In this document: positions 53,808 to 62,323 of the stretch, one piece after another
How the letters are laid out: each line of letters starts with the position of its first letter
Position numbering within the stretch: position 1 is the first letter of the stretch
DNA from: Hyphomonadaceae bacterium
Lineage (GTDB): Bacteria; Pseudomonadota; Alphaproteobacteria; Caulobacterales; Hyphomonadaceae
Length of the DNA stretch: 64,000 nucleotides
Reading direction: 5' to 3'
Assembly: GCA_016714495.1 (NCBI GenBank)
Contig: JADKDU010000011.1
Span: 60,981 to 124,980 of the forward strand
Program-made: the position numbers and the translations under genes
Notes under the pieces: model-generated
Told to the model about the DNA's origin: nothing
The model's database searches: none
What the model saw: the letters and a program-made list of their open reading frames with translations, nothing else

Positions 53808-54791
53808 CTAGTCGGCGACGTGGATTAGCATCTTCCCGCTATTGCGGCCTTCGAACAGCCCGATCAGCCCTTCCGGCGCGCGTTCGAAGCCGTCGAGGAT
53901 CGTCTCCTGATACTTGATCTGTCCGTTCTTCAGCCAGCCCGTCATGTCCGACACGAATTGTGCATTGAGGTGCGGGAAGTCTGACGCAACGAACCCCTCC
54001 ATGCGCACGCGCTTGTAGATCATGTTGAACAGTCCAGTGACGCCGTCGCCGCCTCCATTGTAGCTAGCAATCATGCCGCAGACAGGAATGCGTCCATGCA
54101 AATTCATGCGCGGCAGCGCCGCATCGAGATGCGCCCCGCCGACATTCTCGAAATACACGTCGATGCCCTTTGGCGTCGCCGCCTCTAGCGCCCCGGCCAG
54201 GTCCTGCGTCTTGTAGTTGATCACCGCATCGAGCCCGGCCTCGTCGCGCAACCACTGCGCCTTCTCGTCCGCGCCTGTCGATCCGACAACATAGCAGCCC
54301 TTGATCTTGGCGATCTGCGCCACGACTGAACCAACGGCGCCGCCGGCGGTCGAAACGAACACCTGCTCGCCCTCCTTGAGTTTGCCCGTTTCCAGCAGTC
54401 CGCCATAGGCAGTGATCCCCGTGCCGCCGAGCGCGTGCATATAGACCGACAAGGGCAGGGCCGGATCCCGATCCAGCGGCATCAATCCTTGACCATTGCT
54501 GACGAAAACCTCGCGAAAGCCAGACCAGTGCTTCACCAGCCGGCCCTCCGCGAATTTAGAATTGCGAGATTCAACCACCCGCCCAATCCCGCCGCCCAGC
54601 ATTGGCGCGTTCAGCGCCTGGTCTGCATTCAACCGCGGCCGCATGTACGGATCGACCGACATGATCAAGGTCTGCACCCGAACCTCGCCTTCGCCGGTCG
54701 CGGGCACATCCACCGTAGCAACTGCAAAATCCGCTGACACTGGTATGCCCTTTGGGCGCCTCACGAGATGAATCTCACGGCTGGCGGTCAT
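53808..54791 (-). CDS. NADP-dependent MDR oxidoreductase (prostaglandin/leukotriene reductase-like)
   Basis: 327 residues. MDR superfamily with VDPYMRPRLNADQ near residue 45, LGGTGITAYGGLLETGKLKEGEQVFVSTAGGAVGS (Rossmann) and the family segment GIDVYFENVGGAHLDAALPRMN, then GRIPVCGMIASYN. These enzymes reduce alpha,beta-unsaturated ketones with NADPH. The start has GGAG about 8 nt upstream; the frame extends 19 codons further without support. It converges with fixK. Confidence 0.9.
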   Translation of the reverse strand: MTASREIHLVRRPKGIPVSADFAVATVDVPATGEGEVRVQTLIMSVDPYMRPRLNADQALNAPMLGGGIGRVVESRNSKFAEGRLVKHWSGFREVFVSNGQGLMPLDRDPALPLSVYMHALGGTGITAYGGLLETGKLKEGEQVFVSTAGGAVGSVVAQIAKIKGCYVVGSTGADEKAQWLRDEAGLDAVINYKTQDLAGALEAATPKGIDVYFENVGGAHLDAALPRMNLHGRIPVCGMIASYNGGGDGVTGLFNMIYKRVRMEGFVASDFPHLNAQFVSDMTGWLKNGQIKYQETILDGFERAPEGLIGLFEGRNSGKMLIHVAD

Positions 54792-55293
54792 CGGATTCTC
54801 CGGAACAGAAACGCATGCGCAGATACATGGGATGAAACCCGCGCGCAAACGCCCGCTAGTTCGCGCGGGAGACTAAGCGCAACGCCTCACTCATGATGCA
54901 GCTGAAATCTGCCCGGCGCGCCTGAGGGTATGCCTGTCTTGGCGCTCGACGCTGAAAGCCGAGGTGGGGCTTGTTGGGCGCTTCAGACCAAAAAATCGTT
55001 GCAGCCCGTCAGGTCTCCACCGGCGGCGGCTGCAACGCCCAAAGCAACACCCGATCCAATTCCGTCAGTCTCGCACCAGTAACCGGAGAAGTTCGGTTCA
55101 TGGCGAAAGGCGAAACAGGAACAGGAACAGAGAAGGGCATGCCGGACTCCAACATTTCGGCAGGGCCGGGCAGCCATCCAGATGATGCATAAAACATCAT
55201 TGATAGGTGTTTTGACGTCCACTAACAGATCAAGCTTCCCTTTTGCAACCTTGTAACCCAATTTGCATGAAAGCTCAGCTAGTATCGCACTAA
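54792..55293 (+). other. Intergenic region upstream of the XRE-SulP pair
   Basis: About 500 nt without a supported gene; frames on both strands lack motifs. It carries an imperfect inverted repeat at 55191-55213 (AAAACATC ... GGTGTTTT) sharing the AAAACATCA half-site seen at the operator just upstream of the XRE gene. Confidence 0.4.
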
Positions 55294-55320
55294 TTGACAT
55301 CAAGGTTGATGTTTTATACA
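55294..55320 (+). promoter_or_regulatory. Promoter with overlapping operator of the XRE-SulP operon
   Basis: -35 TTGACA (55294-55299) and -10 TATACA (55315-55320), spaced 15 nt. A perfect inverted repeat ACATCAA-gg-TTGATGT (55297-55312) fills the spacer and overlaps the -35, as for autorepression by a helix-turn-helix protein. The XRE ATG lies 8 nt after the -10, so the transcript would be nearly leaderless. Confidence 0.55.
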
Positions 55321-55328
55321 TCTGCCAA

Positions 55329-55655
55329 ATGCTTACACCTGCTCAGCTTCGTGCAGCCCGCGCCCTTCTCGGCATCGATCAGCGAACGCTCGCGGCCAAG
55401 GCCGGCGTTTCCCTGCCCACAATCCAGAGGATGGAAGCGAGCGATGGATATGTGCGCGGCGTCGTCGACACGCTGATCAAGGTCGTCGCGGCGCTCGAAG
55501 ACGCGGGGATTGAACTCATTAGCGAGAACAGCGTCAGCACCCGCGGCGGGCGCGGCGTACGATTGAAGGATCCGGCCGCGCCCGAGACACGCGCCTCCCG
55601 TTCGCGACCGCAGGAATCCCGCCCGCGCCGCAAGCGCGCCAAGATGCCTGCGTGA
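55329..55655 (+). CDS. XRE-type helix-turn-helix regulator adjacent to SulP
   Basis: 108 residues. A single HTH domain: MLTPAQLRAARALLGIDQ, then TLAAKAGVSLPTIQRMEAS (helix-turn-helix), and a short effectorless tail rich in R/P. The family is often encoded immediately before sulfate-permease-type transporters and probably represses them. I start at this ATG because the domain begins there; the frame extends 22 codons upstream through the promoter. It ends 7 nt before the SulP ATG. Confidence 0.87.
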   Translation: MLTPAQLRAARALLGIDQRTLAAKAGVSLPTIQRMEASDGYVRGVVDTLIKVVAALEDAGIELISENSVSTRGGRGVRLKDPAAPETRASRSRPQESRPRRKRAKMPA

Positions 55656-55662
55656 GGTCGAG

Positions 55663-57405
55663 ATGTCGCTCCAGCAACCTGCTGCGCCTGTTTCACGCAC
55701 TTGGTTCGATTGGCGACTCTACGTCCCAAAATCCTTCACGGTTATCTTCAACGAAGGCTATCGCCTTGCTGACTTTCGCGCGGATGCCGTAGCGGGACTT
55801 ACCGTCGCGACTGTCGCCTTGCCGCTCGCGATGGCGATTGCAATCGCTTCGGGCACGACGCCCGACAAAGGCCTGATCACGGCGGTGATCGCAGGCTTCC
55901 TGATTTCAGCTCTCGGCGGGTCGCGTTTCCAGATCGGCGGCCCGACTGGCGCGTTCATCGTCGTTGTCTATGGCGTGATCGCGAAGTTCGGCTTCGACGG
56001 GCTGATCGTCGCCACGCTGATGGCCGGGACGATGCTGATCGTCGCGGGCGTCCTGCGCTTTGGCGATTGGATCAAATACATCCCTGAGCCCGTGGTGACC
56101 GGCTTCACCGCGGGTATCGCGGTCATCATCTTCGCCAGCCAGGTAAAAGACCTGCTCGGCCTTACAACCGGTGACGTTCCCGCTGAGTTCATCCCGAAAA
56201 TCGAAACGTTTTGGGCAGCAAGAGACACGGTCGCACTGCCCGCCATTGGCGTCGCTGGCGCTGCCATTGTGGCAATCATCCTGTTACGCAAGTTTGCTCC
56301 GAAGGTCCCAGGCTTCCTTGTCGCTGTAGCGGGCGGCGCGCTGATCGTGTGGCTGCTGAAGCTGCCGGTCGAGACAATCGGATCGAAGTTTGGCGGTGTG
56401 CCTACAACCCTTCCGTCACCTGGTTTTCCATCGTTCACGCTCGAACGATTAGAACAATTGCTGCCGTCCGCGTTCACCATCGCCTTCCTTGCAGGCGTCG
56501 AAAGCCTTTTGTCGGCCATGGTCGCCGATGGAATGACGGGTCGCCGTCACCGCTCAAACTGCGAACTCGTGGCTCAAGGCGTCGCCAATATTGCTTCAGG
56601 GCTTTTCGGCGGCCTGTGCGCTACAGGCGCAATCGCACGCACCGCCACAAACATCAGGTCCGGGGGGCGGACGCCCGTCGCCGGCATGCTTCACGCCGTG
56701 TTTCTGCTCGCCTGCGTACTGAGTCTGGGACCTTTGATGTCGTTCGTTCCACTCGCCGCCCTTGCCGCGGTCCTGACGATCGTCGCTTGGAACATGAGCG
56801 AGAAGGAACGCTTTCGGTATCTGCTCGGCGGCCCGATCGGCGACCGCATCGTGCTTCTCGCAACGTTTGGCCTGACAGTGCTGGTCGATCTCACGGTCGC
56901 TATTGAAGTAGGCATCGTCCTCTCCGCGCTCATTTTCATGCATCGCATGGCCGAGGCCGCTGCGTTCGACAAGGGCGTCGCACTCGACGACGTTGATCAT
57001 GATGATCTTGGTGAGGCGGGTCGCGCGCCGTATACGGCGCGGCGCGAACTTCCCAAAGGGGTCGAAGTGTTTGCGCTGCATGGGCCTCTGTTTTTCGGAG
57101 CCGCGAGCCGGCTCAATGATGCGCTCGAGGCGGCATTCCCTGCACCCAAGGCAATCATTTTGCGCTTCGCTGACGTGCCGATGATTGACACGTCCGGCGT
57201 TGGTGCGCTCGTCCGGTTTCTGAAGCGATGCGAGAGCCACGGCGTTGCGGTTATTCTATCCGAGCTGCAACCACGCTCGCGGGAAGTCCTGGCAAAAATG
57301 GGCGTACTGAACTTCGTGCATGTGAGTGTAGCGCCGACCTATGCGCGCGCGCTTGAGCTCGCCGACGAAAAAGTCCAGGCGGCGAACTCACTGACGGTCG
57401 CCTGA
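55663..57405 (+). CDS. SulP-family anion transporter with STAS domain
   Basis: 580 residues. About 10-14 membrane segments, starting YRLADFRADAVAGLTVATVALPLAMAIAIASG and SALGGSRFQIGGPTGAFIVVV, the SulP signature region. A C-terminal STAS domain (about 465-575) has IILRFADVPMIDTSGVGAL. Substrates in this family are sulfate, bicarbonate or other anions; no carbonic anhydrase or sulfur gene is adjacent to decide. GAGG five bases before the ATG. Confidence 0.93.
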   Translation: MSLQQPAAPVSRTWFDWRLYVPKSFTVIFNEGYRLADFRADAVAGLTVATVALPLAMAIAIASGTTPDKGLITAVIAGFLISALGGSRFQIGGPTGAFIVVVYGVIAKFGFDGLIVATLMAGTMLIVAGVLRFGDWIKYIPEPVVTGFTAGIAVIIFASQVKDLLGLTTGDVPAEFIPKIETFWAARDTVALPAIGVAGAAIVAIILLRKFAPKVPGFLVAVAGGALIVWLLKLPVETIGSKFGGVPTTLPSPGFPSFTLERLEQLLPSAFTIAFLAGVESLLSAMVADGMTGRRHRSNCELVAQGVANIASGLFGGLCATGAIARTATNIRSGGRTPVAGMLHAVFLLACVLSLGPLMSFVPLAALAAVLTIVAWNMSEKERFRYLLGGPIGDRIVLLATFGLTVLVDLTVAIEVGIVLSALIFMHRMAEAAAFDKGVALDDVDHDDLGEAGRAPYTARRELPKGVEVFALHGPLFFGAASRLNDALEAAFPAPKAIILRFADVPMIDTSGVGALVRFLKRCESHGVAVILSELQPRSREVLAKMGVLNFVHVSVAPTYARALELADEKVQAANSLTVA

Positions 57406-57427
57406 CGAGAACCAGAGGGCGACGGCG

Positions 57428-58168
57428 ATGAAAGAGATCGATAGCAGGCAGGGGCGGTTCGGCGAGATCCGCATTATGGAACGCCGTCGCGACAGCGCGC
57501 GCCTCTACTGCGTCGGCGACGGCGTCCAGACAATGTCGACGCCTGATGGAACCAGCCTTTTTGGGTATGTCCACGCAATCAAGCTCCTGATTGGAGAGGC
57601 CAGTACTGTGTTGATGCTTGGCGGCGGCGGGGGCAGCCTCGCAACCATGCTCGCGCGCCGCGGCGTGGACGTCACAGTCGTCGATATCGATCCCGCTGCC
57701 GAAGAACTCGCGCGGCGTTATTTCGGGCTTGACCATCGAGTTAGGTGGATAACCGAAGACGCGGAACCATTTCTCAGATCGTGCCAGGACAGATTCGACG
57801 CGCTCGTCATTGATGCGTGCGACGAGCGTGGTGTTGTGGAAACGTTCGCAAAGCCAGAAAGCCTTATCGAATCTCTTGGCGTTGTGCGCGGCGACGGTTC
57901 GCTGGTGCTCAACCTTGCGAGCGATGGCGGCCATGCGATCCCGGCCTGGCAGCTGGCCAGCGCCATGGTCGACAGAGGTTTCAACGCGACCCTTTACCGA
58001 CCAGCTCTTGGCAATGAAGGCAATGAGCTGTTGCACGTGCCGGCAAGCGGACCACGGCCACCTGTCAAGATCGGGAGCCTGTCCGGTCGACCAAAGGAGA
58101 CCTGGCTTTACCTCAGCACCCTCGAAGCATTTGTTCCGCACGAGACAGCGCCGCGCGATTTGTCATAG
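57428..58168 (+). CDS. Spermidine-synthase-like methyltransferase-fold protein
   Basis: 246 residues of the spermine/spermidine-synthase-like group. SAM-type nucleotide loop VLMLGGGGGSLATMLARRG (about 60), acidic strand VTVVDIDPAAEELARRYF, and DALVIDACDERGV. The polyamine-synthase gatekeeper segment is not clear, so transfer chemistry is unknown. Starts 22 nt after sulP, likely in the same operon. Confidence 0.82.
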   Translation: MKEIDSRQGRFGEIRIMERRRDSARLYCVGDGVQTMSTPDGTSLFGYVHAIKLLIGEASTVLMLGGGGGSLATMLARRGVDVTVVDIDPAAEELARRYFGLDHRVRWITEDAEPFLRSCQDRFDALVIDACDERGVVETFAKPESLIESLGVVRGDGSLVLNLASDGGHAIPAWQLASAMVDRGFNATLYRPALGNEGNELLHVPASGPRPPVKIGSLSGRPKETWLYLSTLEAFVPHETAPRDLS

Positions 58169-58248
58169 CGGTCTGCTGCGACACGGTCTCCGCATCTGTC
58201 CGGCTGTCAGGCTGTCGGTAGGCCTCAATGACGCGAATTTCCAAAAAG

Positions 58249-58412
58249 CGGCGCCGGCCAGCGATCCATCCAAACACGTTGTCCGGCTCAACTTCCGGTT
58301 CACGCTCAGCCTGCGCGATGTCGAGAAGATGCTGGCTCAGCGCGGGATCGAAGTCAGCTATGAAACCATTCGCTGCGCCGTCAGGCGCCGCGTCACCGCG
58401 CTGCCATCTTGA
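58249..58412 (+). mobile_element. Transposase fragment (IS6-like N-terminal region)
   Basis: A plus-strand frame reads VVRLNFRFTLSLRDVEKMLA then QRGIEVSYETIRCAV, which matches the opening of IS6/IS26-type DDE transposases (LRFxLSYRDVEELLAERGxxxSYETVRRWV). The frame ends soon after with a stop and no catalytic domain follows. No terminal inverted repeats or target duplications could be found. The rest of 58169-58706 holds no supported gene. Confidence 0.7.
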
Positions 58413-58706
58413 TGAGATTGGGTAGATCAGAGAGGATACGAACCCTCGTACATGGTCCAGCCGGGCGCTATGTAAGTCGGCGGATACGGCGTCATAAACC
58501 CGCCCTGCCCTTGCCGTTAAGTTGCAGCCCATACTTTGTTCAGCACCTCCGCCGCCAAGGCTGCCCCTATCCTGCCGAGAGGAAACCTCTGTAGTGATTG
58601 GCCGCCGTCTCGGGTGTGTCTTGGAACACTCACGATCGGCTGAGTTTGGAGGCTTATCCCGGCCGCCACATGAGCGGCATCAGCAATTGCGATAGGCGTG
58701 GCGCCA

Positions 58707-59315
58707 TCATGCTCTCGCAGTTGGGCGTGACGACACATCTCCCCACCAACGGGCCAGGTTTTCAAGGCTTTGGGGCAACGGGACGCCGGTGTTCTTGCCG
58801 AGCAGCACCGCACACTGGGCTGAGATATCGGCGACGCTGTAGCGATCCGAAGCGATGTAGGTCCGCTGCGCCAACTCCACGTCCAGCCAAGTCAGGGTCC
58901 TCAAGGCGTGCGCGCGCGCATAGGCGCCATACGCGGCAACCTGTTCTGTCCGCCCTGCATAGAAGCTAGAGAGATGCGTAAACTGCGCGCTCATCGGCAC
59001 GACCAGTTCCAGTTCCATGCGACGGTTCCACATCTCGACGATAGCCCGCTCAGTTGGCGTCGCGCCGAACAGATTGGGGTCTGGATACAGCTCCTCAATA
59101 TAGCGGCAGATGGCGATGGATTCTGACAGAAACGTGCCGTCATCAAGTTCCAGAACGGGTAACTTGCCGAGTGGGTTCATGTTCAGAAATTCCGGCGTCG
59201 CGTTCTCGCCCTTCGCCATATCGATATCAACGGCGGGAATCTGGACGCCCTTCTCCGCGAGGAAGATGCGGACACGGCGCGGATTCATGCCTGCCTTGAG
59301 ATTGTATAGCTTCAT
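58707..59315 (-). CDS. Glutathione S-transferase
   Basis: 202 residues. N-terminal thioredoxin-like domain with MKLYNLKAGMNPRRVRIFLAEKG, NPLGKLPVLELDDG and FLSESIAICRYIEELYP (gamma-Glu binding ES). Helical C-terminal domain with VADISAQCAVLLGK. Likely conjugates glutathione to electrophiles. Last gene of the tetR-dehalogenase-DUF1330-GST operon, starting 28 nt after DUF1330, so a role in detoxifying halogenated or reactive intermediates is plausible but inferred. Confidence 0.92.
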   Translation of the reverse strand: MKLYNLKAGMNPRRVRIFLAEKGVQIPAVDIDMAKGENATPEFLNMNPLGKLPVLELDDGTFLSESIAICRYIEELYPDPNLFGATPTERAIVEMWNRRMELELVVPMSAQFTHLSSFYAGRTEQVAAYGAYARAHALRTLTWLDVELAQRTYIASDRYSVADISAQCAVLLGKNTGVPLPQSLENLARWWGDVSSRPTARA

Positions 59316-59343
59316 CGCTCGTCCCGTCCTTTGTGTAACCCGC

Positions 59344-59664
59344 TCACGAAACCGGCCGCGGCGGAATGCTGCGCACCATTGTCAGAAATTCGAGTTGCGT
59401 CGCCGCGCGCCGATGCTTCGACAGCTCCTGGTAATCGGCGTCGGCGTACCAGCGCTTCGCATCAGCTTCGGAGGGGAATCGAAAGATAATCACCCGACCG
59501 GGGCGAGGGGATTCGCCCTCGAATGTCAGGGGGGCGTCATCGTAGGTGACGAACTCCCCGCCATGCCGCTTCAACAGCGGGAAGAACCCCTTCTCGTACA
59601 GCCGGTACTCTGCGGGGTCCTTCACCACAAGATTGGCGATCAGGTAGACAGGCTGATCTGTCAT
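59344..59664 (-). CDS. DUF1330 family protein
   Basis: 106 residues. Small alpha/beta ferredoxin-like fold: YLIANLVVKDPAEYRLYEKG at the N-terminus and VIIFRFPSEADAKRWYADADYQELSKHR with the family's conserved PS...A..WY..pEYQ pattern. Function unknown. The ATG overlaps the dehalogenase stop by 4 nt (ATGA). Confidence 0.9.
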   Translation of the reverse strand: MTDQPVYLIANLVVKDPAEYRLYEKGFFPLLKRHGGEFVTYDDAPLTFEGESPRPGRVIIFRFPSEADAKRWYADADYQELSKHRRAATQLEFLTMVRSIPPRPVS

Positions 59665-60563
59665 GATGCGCGACTCTCCGGGATGAACGCCAACCAGTTG
59701 GCGACGGCGGCGCCAATCGCGTCGGCAGAATCTTCTTGAATGAAGTGCAGCCCGTTGACCGTAACTTCGGTCTGATTGGGCCAGCTTCGGCAGAATTCCC
59801 GTTGCCGGCCAACCAGGATCGAACCCGGCTCGGCATTGATGAACAGTTTGGGTATTGGACTTGCCTTCAGCCAGTCCGCATACTGCTGCACGAGTGCGAC
59901 CATGCGTGTAGGCTCACCAGCGATCGGAATCTGCCGCGGCCAGTTCAGAGTTACCTGCCGGTTGGCTTCAGCGAGGAAGGGCGCGCGATAGTGGGTCATC
60001 TCCTCGTCGGTCAGCTTCCGAAGAATCGAGCTCGGCAACACGGCTTCGATGAACATGTTGCGCTTGAGGATCAGGTCCTCGCCCTTGGCGGAGCGAAATC
60101 CCTGAAAGATCCCGCGCGCCTTCTCGGGCCAGTCGTCCCACGACGGAATCGGCATGACGATTCCCTCCATGTAGGCGATCGCCCGAACACGTTCGGGATG
60201 CAGGCAGGCCCAGTGGAAGCCAAGCGCACTCCCCCAATCATGCAGGACCAGCGTGACGTTTGTCCTTACATCGAGGACTTCGAGCATGGCCGCGAGGTAA
60301 TCGTAGGCAACTTGAAAAGAGTAGCGCCCCGGCCCGCCGGCCTCAGGCAATTTGTCCGAGTCGCCCTGCCCGATAAGGTCTGGAGCAATGACCCGGCCAC
60401 TACCCGCCAGGTGCGGAATCACATTGCGCCAGAGATAGCTCGACGTTGGATTGCCGTGCAGGAGCACGATCGGCGGCCCTGAGCCGGCCTCCAGATAGGC
60501 GAGACGCTTGCCGTCGACCTCGCAAAACTTCCTCATCGCATCAGATGGCGCAGGCTGGGTCAT
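59661..60563 (-). CDS. dhaA: Haloalkane dehalogenase
   Basis: 300-residue alpha/beta-hydrolase replacing halogen by hydroxyl in haloalkanes. The residue set fits class II haloalkane dehalogenases: nucleophile D109 and halide-binding W110 in LVLHDWGSALGFHW, second halide residue N38 in HGNPTSSYLWRN, catalytic acid E133 in YMEGIV, and H273 in NGLHFIQED. The spacing agrees closely with characterised enzymes of this class. No signal peptide, so cytoplasmic. The start overlaps the tetR stop by 4 nt. Substrate range is unknown. Confidence 0.9.
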   Translation of the reverse strand: MTQPAPSDAMRKFCEVDGKRLAYLEAGSGPPIVLLHGNPTSSYLWRNVIPHLAGSGRVIAPDLIGQGDSDKLPEAGGPGRYSFQVAYDYLAAMLEVLDVRTNVTLVLHDWGSALGFHWACLHPERVRAIAYMEGIVMPIPSWDDWPEKARGIFQGFRSAKGEDLILKRNMFIEAVLPSSILRKLTDEEMTHYRAPFLAEANRQVTLNWPRQIPIAGEPTRMVALVQQYADWLKASPIPKLFINAEPGSILVGRQREFCRSWPNQTEVTVNGLHFIQEDSADAIGAAVANWLAFIPESRAS

Positions 60564-61135
60564 GCGCGTGCTGTCTCAAGGAAGCGAAATGCAACATCGA
60601 TACGTTCAAGCTGCTGCCGGCGCGCGAGACCGCGGCGGCTGGAAACGCGCATGCCCTCATTGACGACCATGAGAAACGCACCGAGTTCAGCCGCCCCGCG
60701 TCGGCTGTAGCCCGCATCGACCAGGCACCGCTGGAAAGCAGCCTGAACGTCTGAAAGATGCCCGCTGGCTTGCGCGCTGAGATTATCATCAACACCGGAA
60801 AGCTCGACGACGGTGTTGACCAGCATGCAGCCCCAATTGGCCTGCGCCTCATTGGCTCGTGCGAAGGTACGCTCAAAGAAGTGCCGCAATGCGCCCACGG
60901 GCGGATGCGACTGCCGCGCGTGATCGAGAAGCGTGTGGGTCCGCCGCGCGAAGAGATCGAGGCAATCAGCGAACAGGCTGCGCTTGTCGACAAACGCTGC
61001 ATAGAAGCTGCTGCGGCTAATGCCCATCGCTTCAAGCAGATCCGGCAGCGACGTAGCCTGGTACCCCCTCCGCCAGAACAAGATCATTGCGCGTTCGCGC
61101 GCCTGATCAGTTTCAAACTGGATGGGCCTCGCCAT
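60560..61135 (-). CDS. TetR-family regulator of the dehalogenase operon
   Basis: About 191 residues. N-terminal TetR helix-turn-helix: ARERAMILFWRRGYQATSLPDLLEAMGISRSSFYAAFVDKRSLF. The C-terminal ligand domain is of the AcrR/TetR type. I choose ATG 61135 (MARPIQF); an ATG at 61153 is an alternative. The 16-nt inverted repeat 11 nt upstream is a candidate autoregulatory operator. Translationally coupled to dhaA by ATGA, so it should control its own operon in response to a substrate or product. Confidence 0.88.
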   Translation of the reverse strand: MARPIQFETDQARERAMILFWRRGYQATSLPDLLEAMGISRSSFYAAFVDKRSLFADCLDLFARRTHTLLDHARQSHPPVGALRHFFERTFARANEAQANWGCMLVNTVVELSGVDDNLSAQASGHLSDVQAAFQRCLVDAGYSRRGAAELGAFLMVVNEGMRVSSRRGLARRQQLERIDVAFRFLETARA

Positions 61136-61145
61136 GAGCCCATTA

Positions 61146-61161
61146 TGGACCATTCAGTCCA
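61146..61161. promoter_or_regulatory. Candidate TetR operator
   Basis: TGGAC-cattca-GTCCA, a 16-nt inverted repeat with 5-bp perfect arms located just before the tetR start. Size and position fit a TetR-type autorepression site. Confidence 0.5.
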
Positions 61162-61191
61162 CCATCGCAATCGGCTCGTTCAGAATCGAAT

Positions 61192-61220
61192 GGGGCGAAG
61201 CGCCGTAGCCGCTTCGCCCC
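61192..61220. terminator. Strong GC-rich hairpin downstream of the secreted protein gene
   Basis: Perfect 11-bp stem GGGGCGAAGCG / CGCTTCGCCCC with a 7-nt loop, 48 nt after the minus-strand gene's stop at 61268. On the minus strand it is followed by ATTCGATT, only weakly T-rich, so a factor-independent terminator is likely but not certain. It separates this gene from the tetR-dhaA operon. Confidence 0.6.
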
Positions 61221-61267
61221 GTAAAGCCGGTCGCCTGACCGGTCACACCCGAGCTCGGAAGCCTCGA

Positions 61268-62323
61268 TTATTCCGCTTCCGCCACGCCTGCAAAGATTGC
61301 CTTGCGCGTGCCGTTCTTGCGGCCTTCCTTCTCCATGACGCGCGCGCCGTTGAGCAGGTTGAACATGCTGTAATTCCCTTCGAGGCAGGCGTATTCGTAA
61401 AGGCCTTCCGGCTGCGCGTTCAGCGGCATCTCGCCTTTCCACGGTTGCGTGTAGCGCGTGGGATCCTCGACCGTGTACTGATAGAGGATCTGGCCGTCGT
61501 TCGCGCGCGTGAAGCGCTCGGTGACTTTGCCCTTATCAGAGATGAAGCTGCCCTGCTTGGGTTCAACGTTCATTGTTTCGACCACGAGCGTGTTGCCTTC
61601 ATACCGCCCGATCGAATCCCCACCCCATTTGGGCACGGCAGCAGGATTGCGCGTTCCGGTGAGTGAAATGATCCGCACGTCGTGGATCATCTCGCCCAGG
61701 ATCATCACATGATCCGGGGTCTGAACGATCTGCATATTGTTGTTGTACATCCCATTGCTCAGCACCGGCCCGGCACTGCTGCCAAACCACATGCATCGCT
61801 CCGAAATACCTCGGTCTTCAGGGTTGTCGCTGCTGCGGTCGGCATATTCTTCTTCGGATGAAGCCAGAGCGGAAATGCCTGCCTTCGGTGCTGTTATATA
61901 CGGGATCTGGCCGTTGGCAGGCTCGACGATCCATGAGGAACGGTATTGCCCGTTGATCTTGCCGAGGTCGGCGCCCGGATCCATCCAATAGCGATTATAG
62001 GCCCGGTCCGGGTTGGCGTCTGTCAACAGCGCCAACTTCTCCTCGCCTGTTGTAACGGCTTGCTGATCCTCCGCTTCCTCCTTCGCAACGCGCGTGTAGA
62101 TGTTGCGGTTGAAAAGCTTGTCCCTTTCCTCCTCGCTGACAATCAGGCCCGATGCCCCCTGGGGACGCGCCATGGTCGTAAGCGAGGCCGTGGTGAAGAA
62201 GCCCTGGAGATCTGGCGCACCCCAGCTGGTCTTCGGCGGAGTATATTTTGGTTCAGTCTGCGCCAAGGCGGCAGGCGCCCCAAGAGCACATATAACTGCG
62301 GTCACGATCATCGTGCTTTTCAC
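61268..62323 (-). CDS. Secreted protein of unknown function
   Basis: 351 residues with a cleavable signal (about 1-21, GAPAALAQ). The mature part opens YTPPKTSWGAPDLQGFFTTASL and contains the central segment CMWFGSSAGPVLSNGMYNNN followed by IVQTPDHVMILGEMIHDVRII. The C-terminus has QPEGLYEYACLEGNYSMFNLLNGAR. Proteins with this WGxPDLQGxW opening are common in soil and marine Gram-negatives but I know no function for them. GTG start with GGAG upstream. Transcribed alone. Confidence 0.8.
   Translation of the reverse strand: MKSTMIVTAVICALGAPAALAQTEPKYTPPKTSWGAPDLQGFFTTASLTTMARPQGASGLIVSEEERDKLFNRNIYTRVAKEEAEDQQAVTTGEEKLALLTDANPDRAYNRYWMDPGADLGKINGQYRSSWIVEPANGQIPYITAPKAGISALASSEEEYADRSSDNPEDRGISERCMWFGSSAGPVLSNGMYNNNMQIVQTPDHVMILGEMIHDVRIISLTGTRNPAAVPKWGGDSIGRYEGNTLVVETMNVEPKQGSFISDKGKVTERFTRANDGQILYQYTVEDPTRYTQPWKGEMPLNAQPEGLYEYACLEGNYSMFNLLNGARVMEKEGRKNGTRKAIFAGVAEAE

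Noticed and set aside
54983..55321. A 112-codon minus-strand frame upstream of the XRE gene
   Set aside because: Cysteine-rich, motif-free, and its start overlaps the XRE promoter.
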